From the NCBI RefSeq assembly GCF_035594125.1, contig NC_087183.1, forward strand, positions 10,869,868 to 10,933,867: a stretch of DNA of 64,000 nt, written 5' to 3'. How positions within the stretch are numbered: position 1 is the stretch's first letter; each line of letters begins with the position of its first letter. A program made the position numbers and the translations under genes. The DNA is from Scylla paramamosain. Lineage: Eukaryota > Arthropoda > Malacostraca > Decapoda > Portunidae. Shown here piece after piece: positions 14,408-27,200 of this stretch. The notes under the pieces were generated by a model that was given only the letters and a program-made list of their open reading frames with translations, was not told the DNA's origin and did no database searches.

Positions 14408-14711
14408 AAAGTGAATAAAATGTAAAGATACTTGCCTAAACTTGCCATGCGTAAGATTAATTTAGTTAGATATCACCCAAGGATTGTGTTACGTTGATTA
14501 TATTTATTGTGGTAATGATGTTAAAAATTCATCTCCAATTACTCACCCGCTATAATTAAGTGTTTATTTACTCCCACCAGTTGACTGCATGAGGCTCAGA
14601 AATTGTTAGGTTAGTGAATGAATTAACGGTGCTCATCTATGAATATCTGGCTACATACGCAGTTATTAAGCTTTCTTTATAGTATTTTTTCGTGGAGTAT
14701 AAATAAGATCC

Positions 14712-14880
14712 TTTGTTCCAGCGCTGCAAAAAATAATCAATGAATCAATTTACGAAGCCAAATATCAATCCATCTTTTATTTACTTCCTTCGTCCATCTT
14801 TCATTAATTATTTTGTTCCAGCGGCGAAAAAGATCACGAAATCAATTTACAGCGCCCAAAATCAGTCATCCAATTAATCT
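14712..14880. repeat. Direct duplication, ~100-bp unit
   Basis: TTTGTTCCAGCGCTGCAAAA...AATCAATTTACGAAGCC recurs 100 bp later as TTTGTTCCAGCGGCGAAAAA...AATCAATTTACAGCGCC. Confidence 0.6.
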
Positions 14881-15069
14881 CTTCTATTTTTCGTAACTCT
14901 TCCGTAACCACTATTTAAATCCCAAAGAACCATTTCCTATATAATTCCTGCAAGTGTAATTCTCCCTATTTGTAATCACCTCTATTCACACACCTGATCT
15001 CATTTACACCTGCAACAACCTCCATATAACCCCCATGTCAATAAAAAGATCTAGAGTTGTAGTTAGCTC

Positions 15070-15470
15070 AAGGAAAACAATGCACAGAGGACAGAAATAT
15101 TTAAATCTACCAGCAGGTGTAATCCCAATATAATTCCTACTTGTGTAATCCTTATTTGCAATCATCCAAACTCAACTCCAATTACATATCCTTACTTAAA
15201 TCCACTACCAATTCCTACGCAGTTGTAATCCTGTCATAAACATGTGTAATCAATTATAATCCTTATTTATAATCATTCAAACTCAACTCCGTTTAAATAT
15301 CCTTACTTAATCCCTTACTAATTTCTAAGCAGTTGTAATCCTAAGTCATAAACGTGTGTAATCAATATAATCCCTATGTAGTCCTTATTTGTAATGATTT
15401 GTAATGATTAAATATCCTTACTTATCCTCTACTAATTCCTACGCGAATGTAATCTTAATATAAACCCAAC
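15070..15470. repeat. Tandem repeat, ~112-bp unit
   Basis: ATATCCTTACTTAA starts at 15186, 15297 and 15412. Between these, CTACTAATTCCTACGCAGT, TGTAATCCT...CATAAAC.TGTGTAATCA and CATTCAAACTCAACTCC recur in order. Partial units extend upstream. Confidence 0.65.
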
Positions 15471-16156
15471 ATGTCTAATCCCTTTAGTAATCTCCAACAT
15501 ATGTAACACGTGTCGTACCTGTGAAATATGTAAACAAGTCTAAATAATTCATGTGTAATCCGTCACAGGTGTGCTAATGTGTGCTTGTAAATTCAGTGTA
15601 TAATTCCAGGTAATTCTTGAGTGATACCTGTGCTGGGTAATCCTGACAACACCTGGCTAAGTGGAAGCTGGAACGTAATTAGGGGAGTCCTCACCTTTCC
15701 CAGTACTTCTTTTTTTTTTTATTTATTTCCCTCGGTTTACATTTCTATTTAATTTTAATTTTCATTGTTTTTTCATTTTTTTCTCTCTTAATTCTCGCTT
15801 GTCTCACATTTCTTGCCATTATTATTATTATTATTATTGCGTATATTCTTCTTATTTATCTTCTTGTGTTTATTTTCTTATTCCACCTTGCTATATTCCA
15901 TTTTTCATATTATTCTATCATACTTCATTACCATTTATATCTTTTCTCTTTCTATCTCTATATCAACACTTTTATTATCTGTTTTATTTACTTATTCCCT
16001 TTTCTTCTTTTCTTTTCTTTTTTTCAAGGAGACGTAGAGGGGCATATTTCATTACCTCCCTCCCTTCCTTCCGTTCAGCAAACATGACAGCCACGCACTT
16101 TATTACAACCGTGACAGTGACGCCGCTAATCTTGCTGCTGCTGCCATACTGCCCAT

Positions 16157-16160
16157 GCCT

Positions 16161-16220
<60 letters not shown>

Positions 16221-16400
16221 CAGATTGAAGAAGAAGAAGAAGTAGCAGTAGTAGGTGTCGTGTTTACATAACCTGTTAATTGTATTGTTGAAAAAATGCA
16301 CAGGTAAATAAACAATAAAATCACTTATGAAATAATATAACAGCAACAACAACAACAACAACAACAATAATAACAATAATAATAACAAAGCAGAAATACA

Positions 16401-16450
<50 letters not shown>
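16157..16450. repeat. (TAG)n, (AAC)n and (GT)n microsatellites
   Basis: TAG repeat 16162-16220, AAC/AAT 16340-16388, GT 16401-16450. Confidence 0.92.
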
Positions 16451-16454
<4 letters not shown>

Positions 16455-16555
16455 TCTTGATACGAATGCATAAGAAGTTGTTTTTCCTCATTGTTTGCTT
16501 GTTTTCTCTGTTTACAGTCACACGTGGCATTATATTTTTCATCTGAGTATCCATT

Positions 16556-16556
<1 letters not shown>

Positions 16557-16645
<89 letters not shown>

Positions 16646-16732
16646 TTACCACTGCTATTTTTCTGCAATTCCCAGTTCTTTCTTCTCACAATTACCACTG
16701 TTTTATCTTTAATTTCCAGTTCTTCATAACAA

Positions 16733-16806
<74 letters not shown>
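16557..16806. repeat. Two (CT)n microsatellites
   Basis: CT repeats 16559-16640 and 16736-16806. Confidence 0.94.
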
Positions 16807-16810
<4 letters not shown>

Positions 16811-17083
16811 GCTTACCTCCTACCCTACTTTCCTTATCTTACATCAGCTACGTATATTCTCCCCCTCTTCCTCCTCCTTCTCCCCTAATCATAGCACTGT
16901 CTCACCCTCACCCTGTCCCACCCTCCTTCTCCCTCTCCCTCTCTCCCAGCAGACATCCTTGAACACACCTACCGCTCCTCCCATCCAGCACTTCCTTATC
17001 AAGTTAGCCTTCTGCTTCCCTTCCACTTACGAAGACCCGGGTCCCCCTCCTGTCACCTGCCTATCCTCACTTCACCAGGTACG

Positions 17084-17260
17084 AGGAGGAGGAGGAGGAG
17101 GAGGAGGAGGAGGAGGAGGAGGAGGAGGAGGAGGAGGAGGAGGAGGAGGGACAGCAACAAGTAGAGAGGGACCTTCGTGCAAATACCAGGAATATAATTA
17201 GTTTCTTCTTCTTCTTCTTCTTCTTCTTCTTCTTCTTCTTCTTCTTCTTCTTCTCCTCTT
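17084..17260. repeat. (GGA)n and (TTC)n microsatellites
   Basis: GGA 17084-17149 and TTC 17201-17255, 50 bp apart. Confidence 0.93.
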
Positions 17261-17400
17261 CTTCCTTCTTCTTCTCCTTCGTTTACCATTATCAGTGTCC
17301 TCTATCTTTCCTTTCTCCGCCGTTACCTTGCATGCACGAAGGGAGGGAGGGAGGGAGGGTGGGAGGGTTGGAGGGAAGGAGAATATGGAGGAAAGTTTAA

Positions 17401-17404
<4 letters not shown>

Positions 17405-17472
<68 letters not shown>

Positions 17473-17515
17473 CATCTAATCCGCCACCTCCTGCACGATC
17501 CCTTTAATTATCGAA

Positions 17516-17567
<52 letters not shown>

Positions 17568-17607
17568 GGAACTTCCTCCTTTGGGTAAGTACGAAATGCG
17601 GGTTTTC

Positions 17608-17677
<70 letters not shown>

Positions 17678-17685
17678 AAAACAGG

Positions 17686-17739
<54 letters not shown>
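17405..17739. repeat. (CT)n, (CT)n, (GA)n, (CT)n cluster
   Basis: CT 17405-17468, CT 17519-17563, GA 17610-17676, CT 17690-17739. The GA tract can pair with any of three CT tracts. Confidence 0.93.
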
Positions 17740-17742
<3 letters not shown>

Positions 17743-18259
17743 AGGGTCCTTTTCGTTAATTTTACTAATTGCGCACCTACTTAATTAATGAATGCAGGTG
17801 AAAGGTGGGCCGCAAATTACAAACTAACAACTGGGGCGAGGTATTTCCATAAACACTGCTCATTTCTGCATTTCGTTTCTGTTATCATTCTAATCTTGTT
17901 CTTTTTTACAACACCTTCATTTGAGCATGCATACGACGGGAGTAATGATAATAATAACAGCAATTCTAGCAAGGAGGAGGAGGTGGAGGAGGAGGAGGAG
18001 GGATGTATCAAGGGGAGAGTGATAAAGATGGATGGCAGGAACAGAAGTGAAAGAATAAAGGAGAGAAGGAGGAAGAGAAGAATAACAGAGGGGAGGAAGA
18101 TGAGAAGAAAGGAGACTGAGACGAATGTGTAACAAAAATTATAAGGGAGCAAGAGAGAGGCAGAGAGGAGTAAAAAAAAAAAAATTAAAAAGAGGAAAGG
18201 AAAGAAGGTGAGAAAGAACGAAAAAGAGGAAATGAGAGGAGAGGAGAGGAGAGGGGGGA

Positions 18260-18481
<222 letters not shown>

Positions 18482-18489
18482 GAGGAGAG

Positions 18490-19620
18490 CAGTTAAAGTC
18501 AACATTTCCCCTGAAGAAGGAAAGGAGGTTTTCTGAGAAGGGTGTATCTTACTTTCCATTCCAGCCTTCTTCTGAAAATAATCATAAAGACCAAAGAAAA
18601 GAACTAGAGAAAAATGCAATGAGTCAATTTTTCTGGTTAAAACTCACTAGAACAAAAAGATCATTAACATGTCACTAAATGGCATGCTTTCCTAAAAAAA
18701 ATAACCAAAGACAGCAAAGAAGAGTATGAAAGGAAAATGCATTGAGAGTCATTCTTTTCCTGTTAAAAGCCATGTATATACCATAACAGAAAAGTCACTA
18801 GCATATAACTAAATAAGACAATCAAATGCCTTGCTTTAGGTGTTCATCATAGGAAAACTGGGCAAGAAACTGAAAAGGCTCCTTGACACTCATCCATCCC
18901 TTCAGTACCAAGACAAAAGAACATTACAGAACAGTCCAATATATGAGGCAGCATGTACAAGAATTCTATTACAAGTGAAAGAAAATTCTAGCACTCCACA
19001 GTTGGTAGCGGTACATTAAGGAAACTGCAATAGCATGTAACAATTCCAATCCTGAGGCAAAGCTAAGTATACAATGTCTACAGAGAGAATAATAATTGTC
19101 AGTCCTTCCACACGCCACACCTCAATGATGGCACCCTGAGGAAACAGAGAAATGCCAGCGTGGAAAAACTGATAGTTAAGTAGGACTAAGGAAACAGTGA
19201 CCCGAAAAAATGTGGAACAAAATGCTTTCCCAGTGAAGAATGAGGAAATTACAGGAAATTATAGGACATTAAAGAAGATTATTGCTCCTTTCATGAGAAC
19301 CTTAAGAACAAAGAATTCCTAGGAGAGTAAATTTGAATGTAGTTCTTTGAGGAATAATAAACTTTGCTTTACTACACAACTCTTTACTAACATGGTTTAT
19401 TGTGCTGTTGAATGGAAACTATATAGGTAGATATGGAAAGATATAAATGTCTTGTGAACAAAAGTGATCTTATAATGTGTTCTATGCTATCAGGGAACAA
19501 GGAATTTAGAGGCAATCAGGAAACAAAAACACTAAAACAACAAGCATTTCACAATTTTCATGTTCTCTCCATGACACCTCCCCTTCCCTTTCACCATTTC
19601 ACTGTTTTAGGTTATGATCA
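18490..19620. other. AT-rich unique stretch
   Basis: No long simple repeat and no recognisable exon on either strand; probably DGK intron 2. Confidence 0.5.
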
Positions 19621-19624
19621 TGTG

Positions 19625-19628
<4 letters not shown>

Positions 19629-19698
<70 letters not shown>
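19629..19698. repeat. (CT)n microsatellite
   Basis: About 35 units, followed by CCA-rich low complexity (19760-19870). Confidence 0.95.
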
Positions 19699-19700
<2 letters not shown>

Positions 19701-20088
19701 ACCACCCACACATATTGATCCTAGCAACACAGCCCTGCACCACCACTAGTTCCCAAGTTTTCTTACCACCACCACCACCACCACACACACTACCCACACC
19801 ATCACCCTATCCCTTTAAGTGCTCCCACCACCATCCTACTCATCCCTGGTCCATCCCCACCACCACTCTAACCTCTGACCTTCTGAAACCTGATTATCCT
19901 TCCAAAACACCATCTCATATCGTGGTCCTAATGAAGTCTTAGGTAACTGTATCTTTCCACACCCATTGTCTAGTTCTCTTCCTCCTCCTCTTCCTCCACC
20001 TCCATCTCTCTCTGTAAACTTAAACTTTTGCTTTTTAGTTTGATAGATTTGGTTTCAGTGTCTCACAGAACGGTCAATGCTCTGATTC

Positions 20089-20360
20089 TTCAAACTATCA
20101 ATCTTTAGCTTTTAGTTTTAACATTTATATATATTTTTATGGTCTATTTTCCTCAGCTTTTATTCTTATGTTTTTGAGTTCATCTATAATTAGTCTCAAA
20201 CATCTATCAGCTCTTTTCTTTGCTTAAACTATCAATCTTCAGCTTTTATGTTTTATATTTACAGTTATTTAAGTCCATTTTCCTCAGTGTCTTTTTTCTT
20301 ATATTTACAGTGTTCGAGTCTATCTTCCATAAAAGGTCTCAAGTATCTATCAACTCTTCC
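20089..20360. repeat. Direct duplication, ~135-bp unit
   Basis: AAACTATCAATCTTTAGCTTTT...TTTTCCTCAG...AGTCTCAAACATCTATCA is repeated as AAACTATCAATCTTCAGCTTTT...TTTTCCTCAG...GGTCTCAAGTATCTATCA. Confidence 0.6.
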
Positions 20361-20564
20361 CTTCATCCCAACAATCTAAATTCTCTGAAGTATAATCCAG
20401 CAGCAATCTCTTGGCTTTCTCCACTTAATCATGGTCATCCTCTCTTTCAGGTGTCAGTTAAACTTTTACTATTCTGAAGTATTTTACAGATTCTGGTGTA
20501 AATATTTAGTTTCCATAAAAACACACTGACAGAACATATTTAACAATCTTACAATACTGAAAAA

Positions 20565-20655
20565 GGGGAGGAAGGTGGAGGAAAGGAAAATAAAGATGAG
20601 GATGGTGGTGGAAAGTTGGGAGGGAAAGAACCAGGCCCTAATTAAACCCACACAT
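20565..20655 (+). repeat. 90-bp duplicated segment, copy 1
   Basis: GGAGGAAGGTGGAGGAAAGG...AATAAAGATGAGGATGGTGG...CCCTAATTAAACCCACAC matches 22190-22280 at roughly 80-85% by eye. Confidence 0.55.
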
Positions 20656-20659
20656 GAAC

Positions 20660-21560
20660 TCTCACTAAATCACCTTTGTTCTGTGGAGTCACTGATATCT
20701 CTCACCCCCAATGATCATTATGTAAAAGGATTAACTGTTTGTGTTGTGAGTGTGCTGTCACATTTTGAGTGCTCTACCCACACAGCACTATAAGCAGGAT
20801 TGACATGATTGACACAAAAGCTAATCATTTTATCACCTCCCCTTTGTTCCACCCCTTCCCTTGCACTCCACTGTCATGCTCCATCTCTTGTTTCAGCATC
20901 ATATGACATCACAGTTGCAGTACTCAAATATTAATAAATCATCTGCTATCTTCTATTGTTGTTTTCTACAGTTACTGCACTTTTAACTTGCTAACCACAT
21001 GCTTTCACACATACTACACACAGCCCTTTGATTGCTAATAACAATATGACACAGTTATTCAAGTGGTTTTGCATGGATGTACCAAAAAATAAATAAAGTC
21101 ATTGAAGAATCTGAACTACTCAATCACACTTTTTTCCTGTCACTGATGTCTTCTGAAATTATACTTAAAACATCCACCATAGCATCCTATTAAGACTAAA
21201 ATGTCAAAGCAGTTAACTCTATTACTGCTGGACAACATGACTTTACATAGATTTATTTTAGCTTTATTTTATAGTAACTTCTAATGACCAACCTCTATAG
21301 CCTAGGAAAGATATAACTAGCCTTTCATCCTCCTGTTCTATGTATACGCAAATATTACACTGTTCTGAATATCAACAAAGGACAGTAGCAGTAAAAGGGT
21401 TAAAAACAAAAGTCACCAATAAAAAGAGTTAAAAAAAGAAATACAGCCACTTCACCCACTCACCCCTTCTACAGGTACACTCTACAGCACTACACTACAC
21501 CTAATGCGATCTGTCCCCTTTCCTGTAACTTAAATTTGCAAGTTTTGAGACTCCAACTTT
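20660..21560. other. AT-rich unique stretch
   Basis: Nothing recognisable; no exon-like frame or simple repeat over about 900 bp. Confidence 0.5.
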
Positions 21561-21731
21561 TTTTTTTTTTACTCTCTCCTCTTTGGTCGGTTGCAATTAG
21601 GTAACTTTTTTAAATTTTCTTTTTTTTTACCCTCGGCTGGTGTCACTTTCATGTAAGGGGGGCAAAAAAAAGCAGCATCCAATATCACCGTGACCTCTCC
21701 CCTACCCAATACACACACGTGCACACACATT

Positions 21732-21899
<168 letters not shown>

Positions 21900-22189
21900 T
21901 AAAGAACAATAATGATGAGTAAAAAGAAAAGGTGACAAAATAGAAAAACTACAAGAAGAATAAGAACAAAACTAAGAAGAACAAGAACAAGAAAGAAGAA
22001 AAGGGAAAGAAGAAAAGAACACAAACCCAAAGAGTACGTAGCAAGTCAGACCACCAACTGGTTTCCAATCCACTTAATTCCACAAGTAGACAATCCCATC
22101 CTACATCTTTGAATACTTTACTAATTAAGTGAGAGAAGAACCAAAAAATAAGTCTCTGCCCATCAAAGAGTAGGAGGAGGAGGAGGAGG

Positions 22190-22280
22190 AGGAGAGGAAG
22201 GTGGAGGAAGGGAAAATAAAGATGAGGATGGTGATGGGGAATTGGGGGGTAAAAGAATAAGACCCTAATTAAACACACAA
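22190..22280 (+). repeat. 90-bp duplicated segment, copy 2
   Basis: GGAGAGGAAGGTGGAGGAAG...AATAAAGATGAGGATGGTGA...CCCTAATTAAACACACAA is in the same orientation as the 20.6-kb copy. Each copy is followed by unrelated sequence. Confidence 0.55.
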
Positions 22281-22382
22281 AGGGGCTTGCAAATCTTATT
22301 AGTGGGTCACAAAAATAGATCAAATTTGTGGGTAGGGGAAAAATGGAACGCACGAGTCACAGAGCAAGGCAATCGTCCTCAG

Positions 22383-22534
<152 letters not shown>

Positions 22535-22539
22535 GTGGG

Positions 22540-23029
22540 TGAGTGTAACCGATGACTAACTGTGCTACTGTGGAAGGAAAGAGGATGAAAAAAGAAAATG
22601 AAAAAAAAAATAAATAGATAGGTAAAAAGGACACTAAGACTGACAGGAATAATGAGCAATGTAAGGAAGGAAAGTAACCAGAAAAGAATGCAAGTGATAC
22701 ATTTAGTGATACATTTAAGAGTGAAAATAAAGTGGACAGACAAGAAAGCACATGAACTTGCCAAATCCCACTTTTAAAACATCATAAAAGCACTGAAGAA
22801 CTGAGCTAATGACAGGATAAACTTTTCACCATGAGATGTCCTTGCTGGAGAATGAACCCCTACAAAATATAAAGAACAGCTCCTTAGATTTCAGGACCAG
22901 AATGATAATTTTGGGAGTCTTTACACCTTCAGTCAACATGAACTCACATCAAATACATCAATTTCATCTTTTCATGATGGGGAAACTAAAAAAAACTCAC
23001 AAGACCTGACAAAACCAGAGAGGAAAAAC

Positions 23030-23094
<65 letters not shown>

Positions 23095-24180
23095 GTGAAA
23101 AATATATATAGACCCATGAACCCTGAAGCCCTAGCATGGGAGAAGAATAAGAAACTCTGTCTGTAAGCCCAAGATCAATGAGGCCGCTGGGACCTTTCTG
23201 AGAAGGGAATCACGGGCAGAATGAAGGGTGGGGGAGACAAAAGGGGTCACCCAATAGTATGGCCTCAGCAAAACCCATCAGAGGGAATGAAAGAGGGTGT
23301 AAAGATGGATGAAAAAAAAGAAAAGCCAGAAGAAAATATATAGGAAGTATATGTAGAAGTGTTAAATATGGTACGAATATAGGTTTGAAATAACTGAAAA
23401 GAAAACAAAGAGAAGATATTGTGTGTATATACCTATATACAGAGTTAAAATATAGGACAGTGTAACATAAATACAAAAGAAAAAAAAGTAAATTTAATTA
23501 AAGTGAAGATGAATAAGAATTAAAAAAAAATATGAAGTATAGATCATAACAGAATAAGATACTGAACTATGTCATGCAAAATAATAAAATACTGTAAATA
23601 AAAAACAAGATAAGAAATTGAAAGCAAAGATAGAATATAGGGATAGCATAAAAAAAAAACATTAGAAAAATTTTGAAGAGAAGATCAAGTCATAGGATAA
23701 ATATATCAGGATAACATACAAGACTATGTAAATTAAATTAGACAACATTTACAGGATTCTTTCAATGCGGACATGTGGTAACAAAAATTAAAAGGATTAT
23801 TATACTTTTTGTAGTTTCTTTGTTGGCTTCTCTTTCTTGAAAAAATAACTAATAAAAAATGCCAACTGAGAAAATTCAGACAAAAATAGAATAAAGCCAT
23901 AACAAACCTTGAAAAATATGAAACACTTGAAAATAAAGCAACAAAGAAAGAAGATGCACAATATAGCATAAGAACAGGACAAAATACTAAAATACTTAAT
24001 GCAAAACAGGAAATAGGAGGCATATCAAAACAATGAGGTAAAACTGGACAAATATCAGAGAAAATCAAAATAGCTACAACAAAAGCAGAAACTAAAGGAA
24101 TGAAAAGGAAAAGCTGATATGAGCAGAGAAGCACAGTCACCAGGAAAATGACGAGGTGGTGTGATGGGTGTTCAGTACTT
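22540..24180. other. AT-rich DNA with one (CA)n tract
   Basis: CA repeat at 23033-23092; otherwise A-rich sequence. Follows DGK exon 2 in the transcript direction and is presumed intron 2. Confidence 0.55.
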
Positions 24181-24182
24181 AC

Positions 24183-24293
24183 CGTGGTGTCCTTCCCATA
24201 GTACAGCTTGTGTCCCTTAAGCTTGAAGTATCTTTTCCGCCATCTTTGGAAGGAAGACGTCTGTTTCATCAAGTAGCCTTCCTTTATCGACAC
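24183..24293 (-). CDS. DGKH: DGK coding exon 2 (start of PH domain)
   Basis: The 111-bp exon lies between ATTACAG and CACG|GTAAGT. It encodes 37 residues beginning [11 protein letters not shown]. The PH-domain features visible are the basic phosphoinositide-loop pattern K-x(n)-RWRKRYFKL and the following LYY strand. Confidence 0.88.
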
Positions 24294-27200
24294 CTGTAAT
24301 GGATGTGGTATTAGTTCTCTCTCTCTCTCTCTCTCTCTCTTATTATTTTTTATAAGTTTATTTATTTATTTATTTTTTTTTAGTGAGAAGAAGGGATGGA
24401 GCAAATATTAGAGTAAATATCTCCCTCTCTATTTTACTTTCATCCTAGCTTAACTTATATACAGGTAAAAAAAAGTAACAAAGAGACAGTAAACAGCTAC
24501 TGATCCCTTCAAAAAGATAACCTAAAAATAAGATAAATGTAATTGAATTAGATGCTACAAGTACAAGGATATATAGTCCCAGCAATGATTACAAAATGAG
24601 CACAACCTCTCCCACCAAAAAACTGTTGTGAGCCGGGGTTGAACTCACAACCTTTAGGCCACATGCTGAGTACTGACCACAGAGTTACTGTTGCCCATAG
24701 TGTCCCAGACTACACCTACACCCTAAGCCTTCCTGATGATGAGGCTAAGTGTTAAGGCTAAAACTAAGAGAACCTAAGTCATGAAACATCAAGACCAAGT
24801 TTCTATATTTTCTTATTTATGTGCAACAATCTAAATTGCTTCACCTCTTGTGGTAGGAAGATACAAGTGATCCTGTGTAAGTTTAGCGCAATGTCCCTCA
24901 AGGTACACATCCAGAACTCTAACTGGATCACAGCATTCTCCGTACTGCGCCACCACTTCTCACAAAGAGGTAAATGAATATGCAACATATAAAAGCGTCG
25001 CATGTTAGATGTTATCTACAGTATCTCACAATAGTGTGTATTTGCCACCTGTCTTCTAAGTGGAGCATGAAGAATTTGGAACAATGTGCCTTTAAGAAAC
25101 TATGCAACAGGAAACCAGCATAAAAGGTGTTAATGAAATGCTGTAGTGAAGTGACATCACTCTTGTAGGTAAACAGCCACATGGTATCCCTAAAAGAGTG
25201 CCTGCCATGGGAAAGGTTACACACACAACATTCACAATACAGTGCTGCTCTATGAATCATATCAGTTCTGTTTACTTTTCCCTTCTTTCTCATTCATCTT
25301 CCTTACTGCTTAAAAAAAAGTATTGTATTCTCAAGGTATTCCTTAGATATTCATATCATTATAAAGGCAATTAAAAATAACATTAGTAAGGGGATTAAGG
25401 AATTCTTCTGTATTTACAATCACGCAGTGCAATGATAAGTGACATCTTGTCTCAGATTTCCTCCTTTTAAAGGAGTCACACATACACACGAATACATTTT
25501 ATAAAATATTCAACAATACACTGCATTCAAATATATACCTAGCAGCATATGAACTTTAGAAACAAAAACATAAATAAGATCAATAAACAAATACAGGAAA
25601 ATAAAACAGAATTAATATATACAAGTAAATAAAGTGTAGGAAGGTCAAGCAAACACAAACATTCTTTCCTCTTTCCCAACCATGAATTCACATCGACTGC
25701 CCAAGCTTACAACACTGGGACATCCAAGAACCCTCCTGGCGTTACATTCTGTTAAAATGCAGCAACACTCTCCTTTCATGTCTTTTATGAATGCATGCTG
25801 TGATAATGAAGGGCCCCCACTGATGATGTATCTTGTACAAACACCACACAAGTTACCTCAGTAGTGGGAGGCTATCAATAGACAGACAGCTGCCCATCAC
25901 TGAGGCAACCACTGTGCTGTGTTCCCTGAAAGTGACACTATGAAGTAAAAGATTGGAATACATTGCATTGTACTGTCCACATGCTGCTGAACGAATGACA
26001 AGTTCTAACACACAAAAGTATCAAGCTATCATGAGTAAAACATTTTGTTACTTCACTTGGCTTGAAGACAGATAATGTTGCTTATAGTTTTTACTGTAAA
26101 TGGTCCACTGTGCATTTCACTTATAGTTTTCAGCTGTTCCTGTGGTTGTAAATAAATGCTGTAATCATCTATTAACAACCTATCTTAATGTATCCTTTGA
26201 GACTGACCTATTGAGCATCCATTTTGGCCTTCACCTATCAAGACTATTCTCACACACACATGATTACTGTACTTTGGACTGAAACATGAAAACAAATGTC
26301 ATTATCATCCTAAAGACAATGAAACATGATGAAAATTCAAAGTGTGTGTGTGTGTGTGCTTAAATTCTGCTATGATCTGACAAATTTTCTTCTTGCACAT
26401 TTACAAACAGGAACTTTGGACGGTAAAGTACCTACATGGAAAGCAAATGGTGCATGGGCTGCATAATGTGTGCCTCCAGCAGAGGCTCTATTCCATCAAA
26501 GATTGTCTGCTCAGAGCTGACCTAATCATGGTCTACAAGATTCTCAATGGCCTCTATGCTCATCTTGAAAAATTTGCTTGTTAGGAACCTTAATGTTAGG
26601 ACTAGGAAACATTCCTTCAAGTTGGCTATTCCTCGATGTAATATCAAAGTCAAAGCTTATTTCTTTTCTGTGAGAGTCCTGGACACTTGGAATAATTTGC
26701 CTAAATCTGTCACTTCTGCTGCTTCTGTTGATTCACTCAAGCACCATGACAGGTCTTTTGGTCACATCCTATATGAGTTTGACTGAAGAGTTCACTGTCA
26801 CTCTGGTGAAGCCGCACTAGCCAACCTTATGCCACATACAAAATAATGTCCCTGCAGTCTTGGTCAGAGGCTTCATTTGTGTCTCAATGAGGGTAACAGT
26901 CCTCATCTAGGTAAGAATTTTAAAAGGTGAGAAGGGAAAAAAAGTAGATCTGAGGTGGCCAGAAAACACCAACTGCAGGGCATACAAAAAAGGGGAGAGA
27001 TGTGATGCTTCTGTTGCTGACATGTGACAACAGAAGAGCTAAGGGATGGAGGATATTTGTGATCAAAAGCATGAGTACAATGGAATGGATGGTCAAGTGA
27101 AGTTCAAGCCTCAACATTTTTTAATATGCTGTTCCAAGGCAAGGCAAATTTAGAGCAGATTTCATTGATGTTCTTCAGAATGTAGCATATGTGTGTGTAC

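Noticed and set aside
20220..20477. Open frame across the 135-bp duplication
   Set aside because: Phe/Leu/Ser-rich translation of T-rich duplicated DNA with no homology or splice support.
23733..24182. Extension of the PH-domain frame past 24183
   Set aside because: A strong donor (CACG|GTAAGT) ends the exon, and the sequence after it is hydrophobic AT-rich translation typical of intron.
24624..24696. Functional tRNA gene
   Set aside because: Box B lacks a base and no closed acceptor stem could be drawn, so SINE or pseudogene is preferred.
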